DNA from: SURF-21 sp964529285
Lineage (GTDB): Bacteria; Actinomycetota; Geothermincolia; Geothermincolales; RBG-13-55-18
DNA: 64,000 nucleotides
Assembly: GCA_964529285.1 (NCBI GenBank)
Contig: CAZGWK010000013.1
Location: 1-64,000 of the forward strand
Direction: 5' to 3'
Each line of letters opens with the position of its first letter. The stretch's first letter is position 1. This document shows positions 18,981 to 26,452 of this stretch, piece after piece. The notes beneath the pieces were generated by a model. The model did not search any database, was not told the origin of the DNA, and saw nothing but the letters and a program-made list of their open reading frames with translations. A program made the position numbers and the translations under genes.

Positions 18981-19700
18981 TTATTCCATCTCCTCGACGG
19001 GGGTGAAGCCTTTGAGCTGGGCGCGCACGATCAGGCGCAGCGTCGCATCTCCCTCCGGCGCGCAGGTAGTGAGGGTAAGGATGGCGTCCTCCGTCTGCAG
19101 GGTCACGTTCTCGATAGGATCTATGTAGCGGAGCTCATATACCTGGTATTCGTAAAGGCCCCGCGGGTTCTCGATATATATAACCTCTCCCGGCTCGAGT
19201 TCGTCCAGGTGGTTGAAGGGTTTTGTCTTGGTGGTGCGGTGGCCGGAAATGACGCAGTTGCCGGGACAACCCGGAAAGCCGGTGTGGGGAAGATGTACCG
19301 GCCCCATGGAGAGTATGGTATACAGCTCCTCCTCGTAGTCGCTTCCCTCCCTGACCTCCTCATCTATTTCTACCGCGGGGATACGCAAATAGGCGGGTGT
19401 CTCGAAGGAGAGGGGAGGGCCGAGGACCTCGTCGTGGGTAAGGGGCTCGAACTCCTCGGCCGCCCTTGCCTGCTCTTCGCTCGCCTGCGCGGAATCCCGG
19501 CGCAAGCGGTCGTAGAGCACGGGCCCCAGGAGAGCCAGGGCGATCAGGATGGCTACGCTCAGTGCGATGGCCAGGACGGCTCCTTTTCTGCCTTTCAAGT
19601 TCCGACGCCCTCCGTTCAATATGGACGCTATCTTTTTCTCGCCGAGAGAGAAATACGGCCGCCTGCGGACCCGGCCGGGCTGTTTTCCCCCTGCAGCCAC
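18981..19700 (-). CDS. Class D/E-type sortase
   Basis: The protein has 239 residues. A basic N-terminus and one membrane helix (GAVLAIALSVAILIALALLG) anchor it facing outward. The transpeptidase triad is visible: His in CVISGHRTT, Cys in LTLTTCAP, and Arg in LRLIVRAQ. The length and the TLTTC motif fit actinobacterial class D/E housekeeping sortases, which join surface proteins or pilins to the wall. The GTG start at 19700 is uncertain, as the AGGAGG upstream is 14 bases away. None of the exported proteins in this window shows an LPxTG-like tail, so substrates lie elsewhere. Confidence 0.88.
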   Translation of the reverse strand: MAAGGKQPGRVRRRPYFSLGEKKIASILNGGRRNLKGRKGAVLAIALSVAILIALALLGPVLYDRLRRDSAQASEEQARAAEEFEPLTHDEVLGPPLSFETPAYLRIPAVEIDEEVREGSDYEEELYTILSMGPVHLPHTGFPGCPGNCVISGHRTTKTKPFNHLDELEPGEVIYIENPRGLYEYQVYELRYIDPIENVTLQTEDAILTLTTCAPEGDATLRLIVRAQLKGFTPVEEME

Positions 19701-19817
19701 TCCGTGCCGCTTAGCCTCCTGTTAAAAATTGTATACGTTCGTTGTTCGTGTTGACAACGTTATCGCGCGGAAAGGGACCAGCGGGGGCGCTTGCGCTGCA
19801 CGGGCCCTTCCTTTACA

Positions 19818-19844
19818 TTTACACCGCTTGCTGTTACATATAGT
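19818..19844 (+). promoter_or_regulatory. Possible promoter of the initiator tRNA gene
   Basis: TTTACA at 19818-19823 and TATAGT at 19839-19844 are 15 bp apart, a short spacing. They sit 38 bp before the tRNA. A TTGACA at 19751-19756 has no matching -10. The assignment is weak. Confidence 0.3.
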
Positions 19845-19882
19845 AATAGAACTTTGAAAAGCGATAATAAGTTCTTAAGCGG

Positions 19883-19959
<77 letters not shown>

Positions 19960-19967
19960 GCGCATAC

Positions 19968-19995
19968 CAGGCCGGAGGGTAATCCCTCCGGCCTG
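19968..19995 (+). terminator. Terminator hairpin after tRNA-fMet
   Basis: A perfect 12-bp stem (CAGGCCGGAGGG) with a TAAT loop starts 9 bp after the tRNA 3' end. It is followed only by TTCG, so the U-tract is poor, but position and stem strength support termination. Confidence 0.75.
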
Positions 19996-20048
19996 TTCGT
20001 AGGACCTGTTTACCTTTGTGGCGCAAATACAATGCCCGGCTCCGGTCG

Positions 20049-21359
20049 TCAATTCGTGCTCTCGCTGGCCGGGGTGTACATGGACAAGAGGCCGTGCAGG
20101 CTCCTGGACATCTCGTCCAGATCGTGCATGAGAGCGGCTATCTCCTGCACGGAACCGGCCTGTTCCTGCACCGATGCCGCAACCTCCTGCATGTTTGCGG
20201 CCACATCCTCGGAGAGCAAGGTTATGGCGCTCAAGACCCCGGATATTCTTTCGTTGCTCGGCCCCATGGCCCCGGCAGCCTCGCCGATAGATTCGATGAA
20301 GTGGCCTATCCTTAGCGATACGTCGTTTATCTCCGCCAGCATGGCCTGGGCTTCCGCAGCGACGTTCGTGCCGTCTTCCACGCGTCCGATGCTCTCCTGC
20401 ATGGCTTTTGTTGCCTCGCCCACGTAACGTTCTATCTCTCTTATCAGACTTTCTATCTTCCCCGCAGCCTCCGCGGAGCCGTCCGCCAGCCTTCCCACCT
20501 CGCTGGCGACGATGGAAAAACCGCGGCCGTGTTCTCCCGCCCTCGCTGCCTCGATGGCCGCGTTCAAGGCGAGCAGCCTCGTCTCGTCTGCTATGGAGGT
20601 GATGACTTCCACGATCATCCCGATCTCCTCCGACCTCTCGTCGAGGCTCTCTATGAGGCCGGCGAGCAGGCCTGTCGCGCTCCTGATCTCCGCCATTTTC
20701 TCCGCGACACGCTCCACGGTGGCCGTCCCCCTTCCCACGGTCTGCATGACCTTTTGCGAGAAGTCCAGGGATTGCCCGGCCGCCTTCTCTACTAGCTTGA
20801 TGTTATCCAGGATCTCGCCGGTGGCGATCTCGACCCCCGAGACGCTGTTCAACTGGTCCTCCGCTTTCGAGGTCAGGTCTACCAGGGTCCTGGTTATCTC
20901 CTGAAGGGTGACGTTGCTGGCGTCGGTGATGTGCAGGAGGGTCTCGCTCGAACCCGCGAGGTTGCCGGACGTGTCCCTGGTCTGCGACAGGAAGGTGGCC
21001 AGCGCGGTGCTGAGCTCGTTCATGGTCTCGATGGCGCTGCGCAGGAGCCCCGCCCCCTCCACCTCTTCTATGGTATGGAAATTATTGTCCTTGAGTTCAC
21101 TTGCGAAGGCGTTTATGAACACCATCGGCTTGATATAGGTCTTGGAAGCGTATGCCACTGCGGCGAAAGAAGCCACCATCACCGTAAGCGCTCCGGTCAG
21201 TCCGCCTACCAGGTAGGGGTTTATACCTGTATTCGCTGCCAGCCAGGCAGTCAGGATAATGCCGCCGACTCCCGGCGGCATGGCGAGAAGCAATACCTTA
21301 CCGTAGAGCAGTAAGGCCTCTTTTCTGTACCTCTTGCGTGTTTTTTCGCGTATGTACAA
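20049..21359 (-). CDS. Methyl-accepting chemotaxis protein without a large sensor domain
   Basis: The protein has 436 residues, probably from TTG 21359 (MYIREKTRKRYRKEA). Two membrane helices near residues 20-70 are joined by a very short loop, so there is no sizeable outside sensor. The cytoplasmic part is a long methylation/signalling coiled coil with the conserved hairpin tip ETRLLALNAAIEAARAGEHG and GFSIVASEVGRLAD, which contacts CheA/CheW. It lies alone on the minus strand; no che genes are near. It may sense an intracellular or membrane signal. The start codon is the uncertain part. Confidence 0.9.
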   Translation of the reverse strand: MYIREKTRKRYRKEALLLYGKVLLLAMPPGVGGIILTAWLAANTGINPYLVGGLTGALTVMVASFAAVAYASKTYIKPMVFINAFASELKDNNFHTIEEVEGAGLLRSAIETMNELSTALATFLSQTRDTSGNLAGSSETLLHITDASNVTLQEITRTLVDLTSKAEDQLNSVSGVEIATGEILDNIKLVEKAAGQSLDFSQKVMQTVGRGTATVERVAEKMAEIRSATGLLAGLIESLDERSEEIGMIVEVITSIADETRLLALNAAIEAARAGEHGRGFSIVASEVGRLADGSAEAAGKIESLIREIERYVGEATKAMQESIGRVEDGTNVAAEAQAMLAEINDVSLRIGHFIESIGEAAGAMGPSNERISGVLSAITLLSEDVAANMQEVAASVQEQAGSVQEIAALMHDLDEMSRSLHGLLSMYTPASESTN

Positions 21360-21504
21360 TCTGTCGCGCCCCTCGATTCGAAGGAATTATTCACTAATAT
21401 CGGCATAGCATGCCGCAACTTGAAGCGGCAGTTCTCGGAAAAGAGCGGCGTTTGTGGTTGAATATAAACGTGGTATTTCGGCTGCTGCGAAGGGAGGTCA
21501 TACC

Positions 21505-21726
21505 ATGTCCTGTTATTTCCGGCACATGGCCGATGTCTTCGCGGAGGCTGGATTAGACCTGGATGAGGTCAAGGCGGATAAGGCGAAGAAGAAGGAAATC
21601 GACGAGAAGATCCACGCGCTGGTGGGAGTGGAGTACAAAGACTGCTCTCCGACGTGGAAAAGGGTGAAGGAGATGCTGGCCGACGACGAGGGCCGCGCTA
21701 AGCTGGTCAGGGCACTGAGATCCTGA
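21505..21726 (+). CDS. Small conserved protein, function unknown
   Basis: The protein has 73 residues from ATG 21505, which has GGGAGG ten bases before it; an open frame from 21454 has no site. It begins MSCYFRHMADVFAEAGL and is mostly charged helix, with a second Cys in YKDCSPTW. I recall small proteins with a similar MSCYFRH start in other anaerobes, but no function. It ends 27 bp before the enoyl-CoA hydratase gene and shares strand, so it may be co-transcribed with it. Confidence 0.7.
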   Translation: MSCYFRHMADVFAEAGLDLDEVKADKAKKKEIDEKIHALVGVEYKDCSPTWKRVKEMLADDEGRAKLVRALRS

Positions 21727-21753
21727 GCGGGAGGAGCGATCGGAGGAGGGGGC

Positions 21754-22545
21754 ATGGGTTCAGAGGCTTTCATCGTAGAGATAGAGGACGGCGTCGCACG
21801 CTGCAGCATGAACCGCTCCGAGGATATGAACGCCCTCAGCGTGGAGCTGGGTTATCCCATGGCGGAGGGGCTTACCAGGGTGCTCGACGACGACGGCGTG
21901 AGGGTGATCGTGCTGCGCGGTGAGGGCGGACATTTCTGCTCCGGGGCGGACCTGAGCCTGCTGGGAGAGAACCTGGACCCTACCTTCCTCAACGAGAGCA
22001 TGAGGACCATATCCGCCATCATCCTCAGGCTCTACGAGGGACCGAAGCCGGTCATCACCGAGGTGGACGGCTTCGCCGTGGGGGGCGGTCTGGGGTTCGC
22101 CCTGGCCTCGGACATAACCTATGCGACGGAGAGGGCCCTCTTCTGCATGGGCTTCATCAGGATAGCCGCCGTGCCGGACATGGGATCTTCCTATTTCCTT
22201 GCCGAGAGGGTCGGCGTGGCCAGGGCCAAAGAGATGGCTTTCACCGGCGATATCGTGGATGCGGCCGAAGCCCTGCGCATCGGCATGGTCAACAGGGTCG
22301 TGGAACACGAAAAGATATCGCAGGAAGTGATGGAGCTGGCGGGACGGATAGCGAGGCGGTCACCGACCGCCCTGGCTTCCACCAAACGCATGCTGAACCG
22401 ATATCATCTGGTGGAGCTGCAGACTGCGTTGAGCATGGAAAACCACGCCCAGCCCGTCTCGCTCCTGTGCGAGGAACACCGCGCCGCCATTAAAAAGATC
22501 CTCGATCGCTGGGAAAGGGGGCTGGGCGCACGCGGCGCCGATTGA
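21754..22545 (+). CDS. Enoyl-CoA hydratase/isomerase family protein
   Basis: The protein has 263 residues of the crotonase fold. The oxyanion-hole segments are visible: HFCSGADLSLL and DGFAVGGGLGFALASD. The region after it reads RIAAVPDMGSSYFLAERVG, so the hydratase glutamates of the classic enzyme are not obvious and an isomerase or another CoA reaction is possible. ATG 21754 follows GGAGGAGGGGG. It could act in fatty-acid or related acyl-CoA breakdown, in keeping with the catabolic block 2 kb downstream. The substrate is not readable from the sequence. Confidence 0.88.
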   Translation: MGSEAFIVEIEDGVARCSMNRSEDMNALSVELGYPMAEGLTRVLDDDGVRVIVLRGEGGHFCSGADLSLLGENLDPTFLNESMRTISAIILRLYEGPKPVITEVDGFAVGGGLGFALASDITYATERALFCMGFIRIAAVPDMGSSYFLAERVGVARAKEMAFTGDIVDAAEALRIGMVNRVVEHEKISQEVMELAGRIARRSPTALASTKRMLNRYHLVELQTALSMENHAQPVSLLCEEHRAAIKKILDRWERGLGARGAD

Positions 22546-22698
22546 TGCAGCCTGACCATTCCCAAGCATGTTCGAGCCTTCGGGTGGGTATCTGCTTATA
22601 GAGAGGATATCTATAGAGGATATCGAGACGCCGCAACGCATCGCGAAGGTATATAGTACGATAATAGGAGAGCGACGGGAAAAGAAAGGTGGGACAGC

Positions 22699-23724
22699 AT
22701 GAGGGTGGCCTTGCTTACCGGCGGCGGAGACTCCTCCGCCATCAACGCCGCCATCCGCGCCGTGGTCTGCAAGGCCCTCTCCGAGGGTTTTGAGATCATC
22801 GGCATCAAGCGGGGATGGAGGGGGCTGGTGTACGATGAAGTAGAGCCGCTGTTTCGCGGTTCCGTATCCGGCATCATACAGAGGGGCGGCACCATCCTCG
22901 GCACCTCCCGCCACAATCCTTTCAAGACGGAGAGCGGGCTGGAGAACATCATGTCCAACCTACGCAAGCACGGCATAGATGCGATCATAGCCATGGGTGG
23001 GGACGACACCAACGGCGTCGCTCACCGCCTGGCGGACTACGGCGTTAAATGCGTCGGCGTGCCCCAGACCATAGACAACGACCTGCGGGGGACGGATTAC
23101 TCCATAGGCTTTGATACGGCGGTAGCGGTCGCGACCGACGCCTTGGACAAGCTGCACACCACGGCGTTCTCGCACCACCGCATCATGGTCCTGGAGGTGA
23201 TGGGAAGGGACGCGGGATGGATAGCGCTTATCTCCGGCATAGCTGGGGGAGCGGACGTCATCCTCATACCGGAAGTGCCCTTCACCCTGGAGGAGGTCAT
23301 CGCGCGCATCGAGAAGCGCCACAAGGCCAACAAGCACTTCTCCATCATCGTGGTGTCGGAGGGCGCCAAGCCGGCGGGACAGGAGGAGCAGTTCGTGCAG
23401 GACCAGAAGAAGGACCCCTTCGGGCACGTGAGGCTGGGGGGCATCGGCAACTGGCTGGCCGACCGGATCGAGGAAATGACCGCCTACGAGACGCGCGTTA
23501 CCCACCTAGGCCACCTGCAGAGAGGCGGGGTGCCAACCGTTTTCGACCGCGTGCTGGCTACCCGCCTGGGGGCTTATGCGGTGGATATGATAAAGCAGGG
23601 TGATTTCGACCACATGGCCTGCATGAGCGCGGGCGAGGTGATCTCCGTCCCTTACGACGAGATCGTAGGGGAGGTCAAGCAGGTGGACCTCAGGATCTAC
23701 GAGCTCTCCAAGCTGTTCTTGTGA
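22699..23724 (+). CDS. 6-phosphofructokinase-family enzyme with atypical donor site
   Basis: The enzyme phosphorylates fructose 6-phosphate (family PfkA). Length is 341 residues, with ATG 22699 behind AAAGGTGGG. The substrate motifs are PQTIDNDL (catalytic Asp126), a GFDTAV segment and VMGRDAGW. The phosphoryl-donor loop is GGDDT, with Asp103 where ATP enzymes have Gly, and Gln123 replaces Gly (ATP type) or Lys (PPi type). The N-terminal loop is GGGDSSAINAAIR rather than GGDxPGxN. Asp at this place is typical of PPi-dependent enzymes, but Gln is typical of neither, so ATP, PPi or another donor cannot be settled by reading. Confidence 0.88.
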   Translation: MRVALLTGGGDSSAINAAIRAVVCKALSEGFEIIGIKRGWRGLVYDEVEPLFRGSVSGIIQRGGTILGTSRHNPFKTESGLENIMSNLRKHGIDAIIAMGGDDTNGVAHRLADYGVKCVGVPQTIDNDLRGTDYSIGFDTAVAVATDALDKLHTTAFSHHRIMVLEVMGRDAGWIALISGIAGGADVILIPEVPFTLEEVIARIEKRHKANKHFSIIVVSEGAKPAGQEEQFVQDQKKDPFGHVRLGGIGNWLADRIEEMTAYETRVTHLGHLQRGGVPTVFDRVLATRLGAYAVDMIKQGDFDHMACMSAGEVISVPYDEIVGEVKQVDLRIYELSKLFL

Positions 23725-23767
23725 AGTAATAATCCGCCTTTCATAACTCGTGATTCAGCATTGAGGC

Positions 23768-23796
23768 TTGACATAGATAATGCATAATGATAATAT
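23768..23796 (+). promoter_or_regulatory. Consensus sigma-70 promoter of the TetR gene
   Basis: TTGACA at 23768-23773 and TAATAT at 23791-23796 are separated by 17 bp in an AT-rich stretch unlike its surroundings. The predicted start of transcription is near 23803, about 43 bp before the TetR start codon. Confidence 0.8.
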
Positions 23797-23805
23797 GTAA
23801 GCCAT

Positions 23806-23824
23806 TAATCACAATATATGATTA
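23806..23824. promoter_or_regulatory. Candidate operator, TAATCA-N7-TGATTA
   Basis: A perfect 6-bp dyad lies just downstream of the predicted transcription start of the TetR gene. Its position suits autorepression by the regulator encoded next. The match to any known TetR operator is not claimed. Confidence 0.5.
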
Positions 23825-23845
23825 TGTATTTACTCTGGGGAAGAT

Positions 23846-24457
23846 ATGAGCATCGTCGATAAAGCGAAAGAGAGATACGAACAGTACGAGCAGCAGCGTA
23901 AAAGGATAATACAGGCCGCAATAAAGGTCTTCGGAGAGACGAACTACGATGTTGGTACCATGGCCATGGTCGCAGAGGAGGCGGGCATCTCCGAAGCCAT
24001 GCTCTACAAACATTTCGACGGCAAGAAAGAGCTCTTCGTAACCTGTTTTCATGAGATAGTCGATGAACTGATGTCGCTATACAGGGAATGCTACGCAAGA
24101 AACAGGGATGACCCACTGGGATACCTGGAAGACAGTGGCGTGGCGTACCTCAACTACATAAAGTCCTCCGCCGGTGGCTCCAAGTATTTCTCCCATCTCC
24201 TGAGCAGCACCTATGATCCCGAGCTTAAGAAGCCCTTGGTGGATTATTTCAAGGCCAGCGTGGGTACGGTAAAGAAAGCGCTGGATCGCGCAAAGGAAGC
24301 CGGCGATCTGGGCAAGGACGTGGACACCGAGCTCCTGGCTTGGGATTACGTGGGACAGTATTATGGCCTCATCCTGGCCAGGGAAATGGATATCAAACCC
24401 ATGCTCGACGAGAGCAGGATACGCGCCTTCATGAGGGCGATGTTCGGCAGAAAATAA
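23846..24457 (+). CDS. TetR-family transcriptional regulator
   Basis: The protein has 203 residues. The N-terminal helix-turn-helix is typical: KRIIQAAIKVFGE, then TMAMVAEEAGISEAMLYKHFDGKKELF. The C-terminal ligand domain is divergent. It precedes the amidohydrolase-led catabolic block by about 130 bp on the same strand and is the natural candidate to control it, with an acyl-CoA or aromatic ligand as inducer (inference). Its own promoter and a dyad operator lie directly upstream. Confidence 0.92.
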   Translation: MSIVDKAKERYEQYEQQRKRIIQAAIKVFGETNYDVGTMAMVAEEAGISEAMLYKHFDGKKELFVTCFHEIVDELMSLYRECYARNRDDPLGYLEDSGVAYLNYIKSSAGGSKYFSHLLSSTYDPELKKPLVDYFKASVGTVKKALDRAKEAGDLGKDVDTELLAWDYVGQYYGLILAREMDIKPMLDESRIRAFMRAMFGRK

Positions 24458-24534
24458 CTTGTAACCTGAACAGGGGTGATAGAAACCAGCGGCGGCTAAG
24501 AGCAGTTTTCTTACGCTCTTGTATAATCCATCGC

Positions 24535-24555
24535 TCACAGTTCGTGATTTTTCAC
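24535..24555. promoter_or_regulatory. Candidate regulatory triple half-site before the catabolic block
   Basis: TCAC, GTGA and TCAC lie in alternating orientation at 24535-24538, 24544-24547 and 24552-24555, 36 bp before the amidohydrolase start. A TATAAT at 24522-24527 lies just upstream without a good -35. This arrangement would let a dimeric repressor block the promoter. The evidence is limited to symmetry and position. Confidence 0.3.
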
Positions 24556-24590
24556 TTATATAGAGTATGCGTAACGAGAGGAGGAGAAAG

Positions 24591-25514
24591 ATGATCATCG
24601 ACTGCCACGTACATATCTGGATTCCGGGGATGGTCCCCCTGGCCTACGAGGAAGGTTGTATCCGCACCATGGTCATGGCGGCGGGTAGGGCCCTGGGGCA
24701 GAAGTTCACCTACGAACAGGGCAAGGAGATGCTCTACCCCATGCTCCAGGACGAGAAGGGCGAGAAATATCTTGCCCACATGGACGAGGCGGGCATCGAC
24801 AAGGCGGTGCTCTTCGGGGTGGACTTTGGGGAGGAGATGGGCGAGCCGGAGATCCCCATCTTCGAGATGAACAGGATGTACGCGGAACTTTGCAAGGCCC
24901 ACCCCGACCGCTTCGTCGCCCTCTGCGCCATCGATCCGCGCCGCAAGGGCGCAATGGATCACATAGTGCAGTGCATCGAGGAATGGGGCATGAAGGGGAT
25001 CAAGCTCCACCCCTCCGCCGGCTTTAACCCCATGGACCCGGTGATGTATCCCGTTTACGAGAAATGCGCGGAGTGGGACCTGCCCCTGCTCCTCCATTCC
25101 GGGGCGCAGCCGGCGGCTCCGGTGGTGCTGGAGACGGCCCGCCCCGTGTGGATCGCGGAGGCGGCGAGCAGGTTCCCGGACACCAAGTTCATCGCCGCCC
25201 ACTTCGGCATGGACTGGTGGCCCGAGGCCATCATGTTCGGCAGGCTGCTGCCCAACCTTTACTTCGACTGCTCCTACTGGCAGCTCCTCTTCGGTCTGCA
25301 CGCAGAGGAGTACTACTCACTGCTGCGCCGCTTTATCGACGATTGCGGCGCGGAGAAAGTGATGTGGGGCACGGATACCCCGCTTCCCAACGTGCTCGTG
25401 CCGCCCAAGGAATGGCTGGATATCCACACCAACCCCAGGACGGATATCGCCTTCACCCCCGAAGAGATAAAGACCATCACCGAGGCAAACGCAGCGGAGC
25501 TCTTCAAGCTCTAG
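24591..25514 (+). CDS. Metal-dependent amidohydrolase of the PF04909 (decarboxylase-like) family
   Basis: The protein has 307 residues from ATG 24591, behind GAGGAGGAGAAAG; an upstream ATG at 24567 is less suitable. It begins MIIDCHVHIW, the HxH metal motif of the first strand. Others are LLLHSGAQ, FIAAHFGMDW and the final-strand metal Asp in MWGTDTPLP. Family members decarboxylate or hydrolyse ring acids (ACMSD, gamma-resorcylate decarboxylase) or act on related carboxylates. As first gene of the acyl-CoA block it may release or modify the acid before CoA activation. The precise reaction is unknown. Confidence 0.88.
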   Translation: MIIDCHVHIWIPGMVPLAYEEGCIRTMVMAAGRALGQKFTYEQGKEMLYPMLQDEKGEKYLAHMDEAGIDKAVLFGVDFGEEMGEPEIPIFEMNRMYAELCKAHPDRFVALCAIDPRRKGAMDHIVQCIEEWGMKGIKLHPSAGFNPMDPVMYPVYEKCAEWDLPLLLHSGAQPAAPVVLETARPVWIAEAASRFPDTKFIAAHFGMDWWPEAIMFGRLLPNLYFDCSYWQLLFGLHAEEYYSLLRRFIDDCGAEKVMWGTDTPLPNVLVPPKEWLDIHTNPRTDIAFTPEEIKTITEANAAELFKL

Positions 25515-25537
25515 GCAGGAGAAAGCGAGGCGCCAGT

Positions 25538-26005
25538 ATGGTTAACGAGGCAATCGTTGGAATGGAGTTCCCGCCCTTCGAGTTCATTATCGAGAAGGGT
25601 AAGATCAAGGAGTTCGCCAGGGCCCTGGGAGACAGGAACCCGGTCTACAGCGACGAGGAACTGGCCAGGAGCATGGGCTTCCGCTCCATCCCGGCGCCGC
25701 CGACCTACACCGCCTCTTTTCTGCATCATGTTCCCGACGAGAACTTCCTCCTCAACATGATGCAGGAGATGGGCATCTCCGTAGCCACCAGCGTGCACGG
25801 GGAATCGGAGTTCGAGTATCTCGCGCCTATATGCGCCGGGGACGTGCTGACCGTAAGGGTAAAGGTAAAGGACTACTATCAAAAGGAGGGCAAGCGCGGA
25901 GGGAAGATGAACTTCATCACCGTCGAATCCACTTATACCAACCAGGATGGCATGCTGGCGCAGAAGGACCGCATGCTCTTCATCGAGCGCGAGTCGGCGG
26001 CGTGA
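25538..26005 (+). CDS. MaoC-like hydratase subunit (FAS1-type N-terminal dehydratase)
   Basis: The protein has 155 residues, ATG 25538, with 23 bp from the amidohydrolase stop. It has a hot-dog fold pattern: FARALGDRNPVYSDEELA and IPAPPTYTASFLHH, then EFEYLAPICAGDVLTVRVKV. This half normally lacks the catalytic Asp/His pair and pairs with a MaoC partner, as in HadA-HadB or ChsH2-ChsH1. The next gene encodes exactly such a partner, 12 bp on. Together they should hydrate an enoyl-CoA. Confidence 0.87.
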   Translation: MVNEAIVGMEFPPFEFIIEKGKIKEFARALGDRNPVYSDEELARSMGFRSIPAPPTYTASFLHHVPDENFLLNMMQEMGISVATSVHGESEFEYLAPICAGDVLTVRVKVKDYYQKEGKRGGKMNFITVESTYTNQDGMLAQKDRMLFIERESAA

Positions 26006-26017
26006 GGGGGGATGGCC

Positions 26018-26449
26018 ATGCCTGTAGAGAAGCTTTTCTTCGAGGACGTGTCCGAGAGCGACGTGTCCCCGGAGCTCTCCCTCGAGGTCACCCGCACCCA
26101 CATCGTCAAGTACGCAGGCGCGGGCGGCGATTTCAACCCCATCCATACCGACGAGACCTTCGCCACCGCCATAGGACTTCCCTCCGTCTTCGCCATGGGC
26201 CTGATGCAGGGAGGATACCTGGCACGCATGCTCACGGACTGGGTGGGCGCAGGAAACCTCCGGCTGTACAAGATCCGCTTCACGGGGCAGGTGTGGCCGG
26301 GCGAGACCATCACCTGCAGGGGGAAGGTGGCGCGCAAGTATGAGCAGGCCGGCGAGAAGCTCGTCGAGTGTGAGCTCTCCGTCACCAACCAGTCGGGAGA
26401 GAGCAAGATCGAGGGCACGGCAGTGGCAGCCTTGCCGTCAAAGGAGTGA
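26018..26449 (+). CDS. MaoC-family enoyl-CoA hydratase (catalytic subunit)
   Basis: The protein has 143 residues from ATG 26018, preferred to ATG 26012, which would sit against the GAGGGGGG ribosome site. The MaoC hydratase motif is present: YAGAGGDFNPIHTDETFA, carrying the catalytic Asp and His, then VFAMGLMQGGYLAR. It lies directly behind the MaoC-N gene and 3 bp before the acyl-CoA dehydrogenase, so the three steps of dehydrogenation and hydration are transcribed together. The heterodimer is inferred from gene pairing. Confidence 0.9.
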   Translation: MPVEKLFFEDVSESDVSPELSLEVTRTHIVKYAGAGGDFNPIHTDETFATAIGLPSVFAMGLMQGGYLARMLTDWVGAGNLRLYKIRFTGQVWPGETITCRGKVARKYEQAGEKLVECELSVTNQSGESKIEGTAVAALPSKE

Positions 26450-26452
26450 GCA

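Noticed and set aside
19751..19756. TTGACA before tRNA-fMet
   Set aside because: No -10 element at the right distance; likely chance.
25064..26005. A long plus-strand frame that runs through the amidohydrolase end into the MaoC-N gene
   Set aside because: Only the part from ATG 25538 has protein-like residues and matches MaoC-N. The upstream part is the shifted frame of the amidohydrolase, rich in Arg, Gly and Pro.
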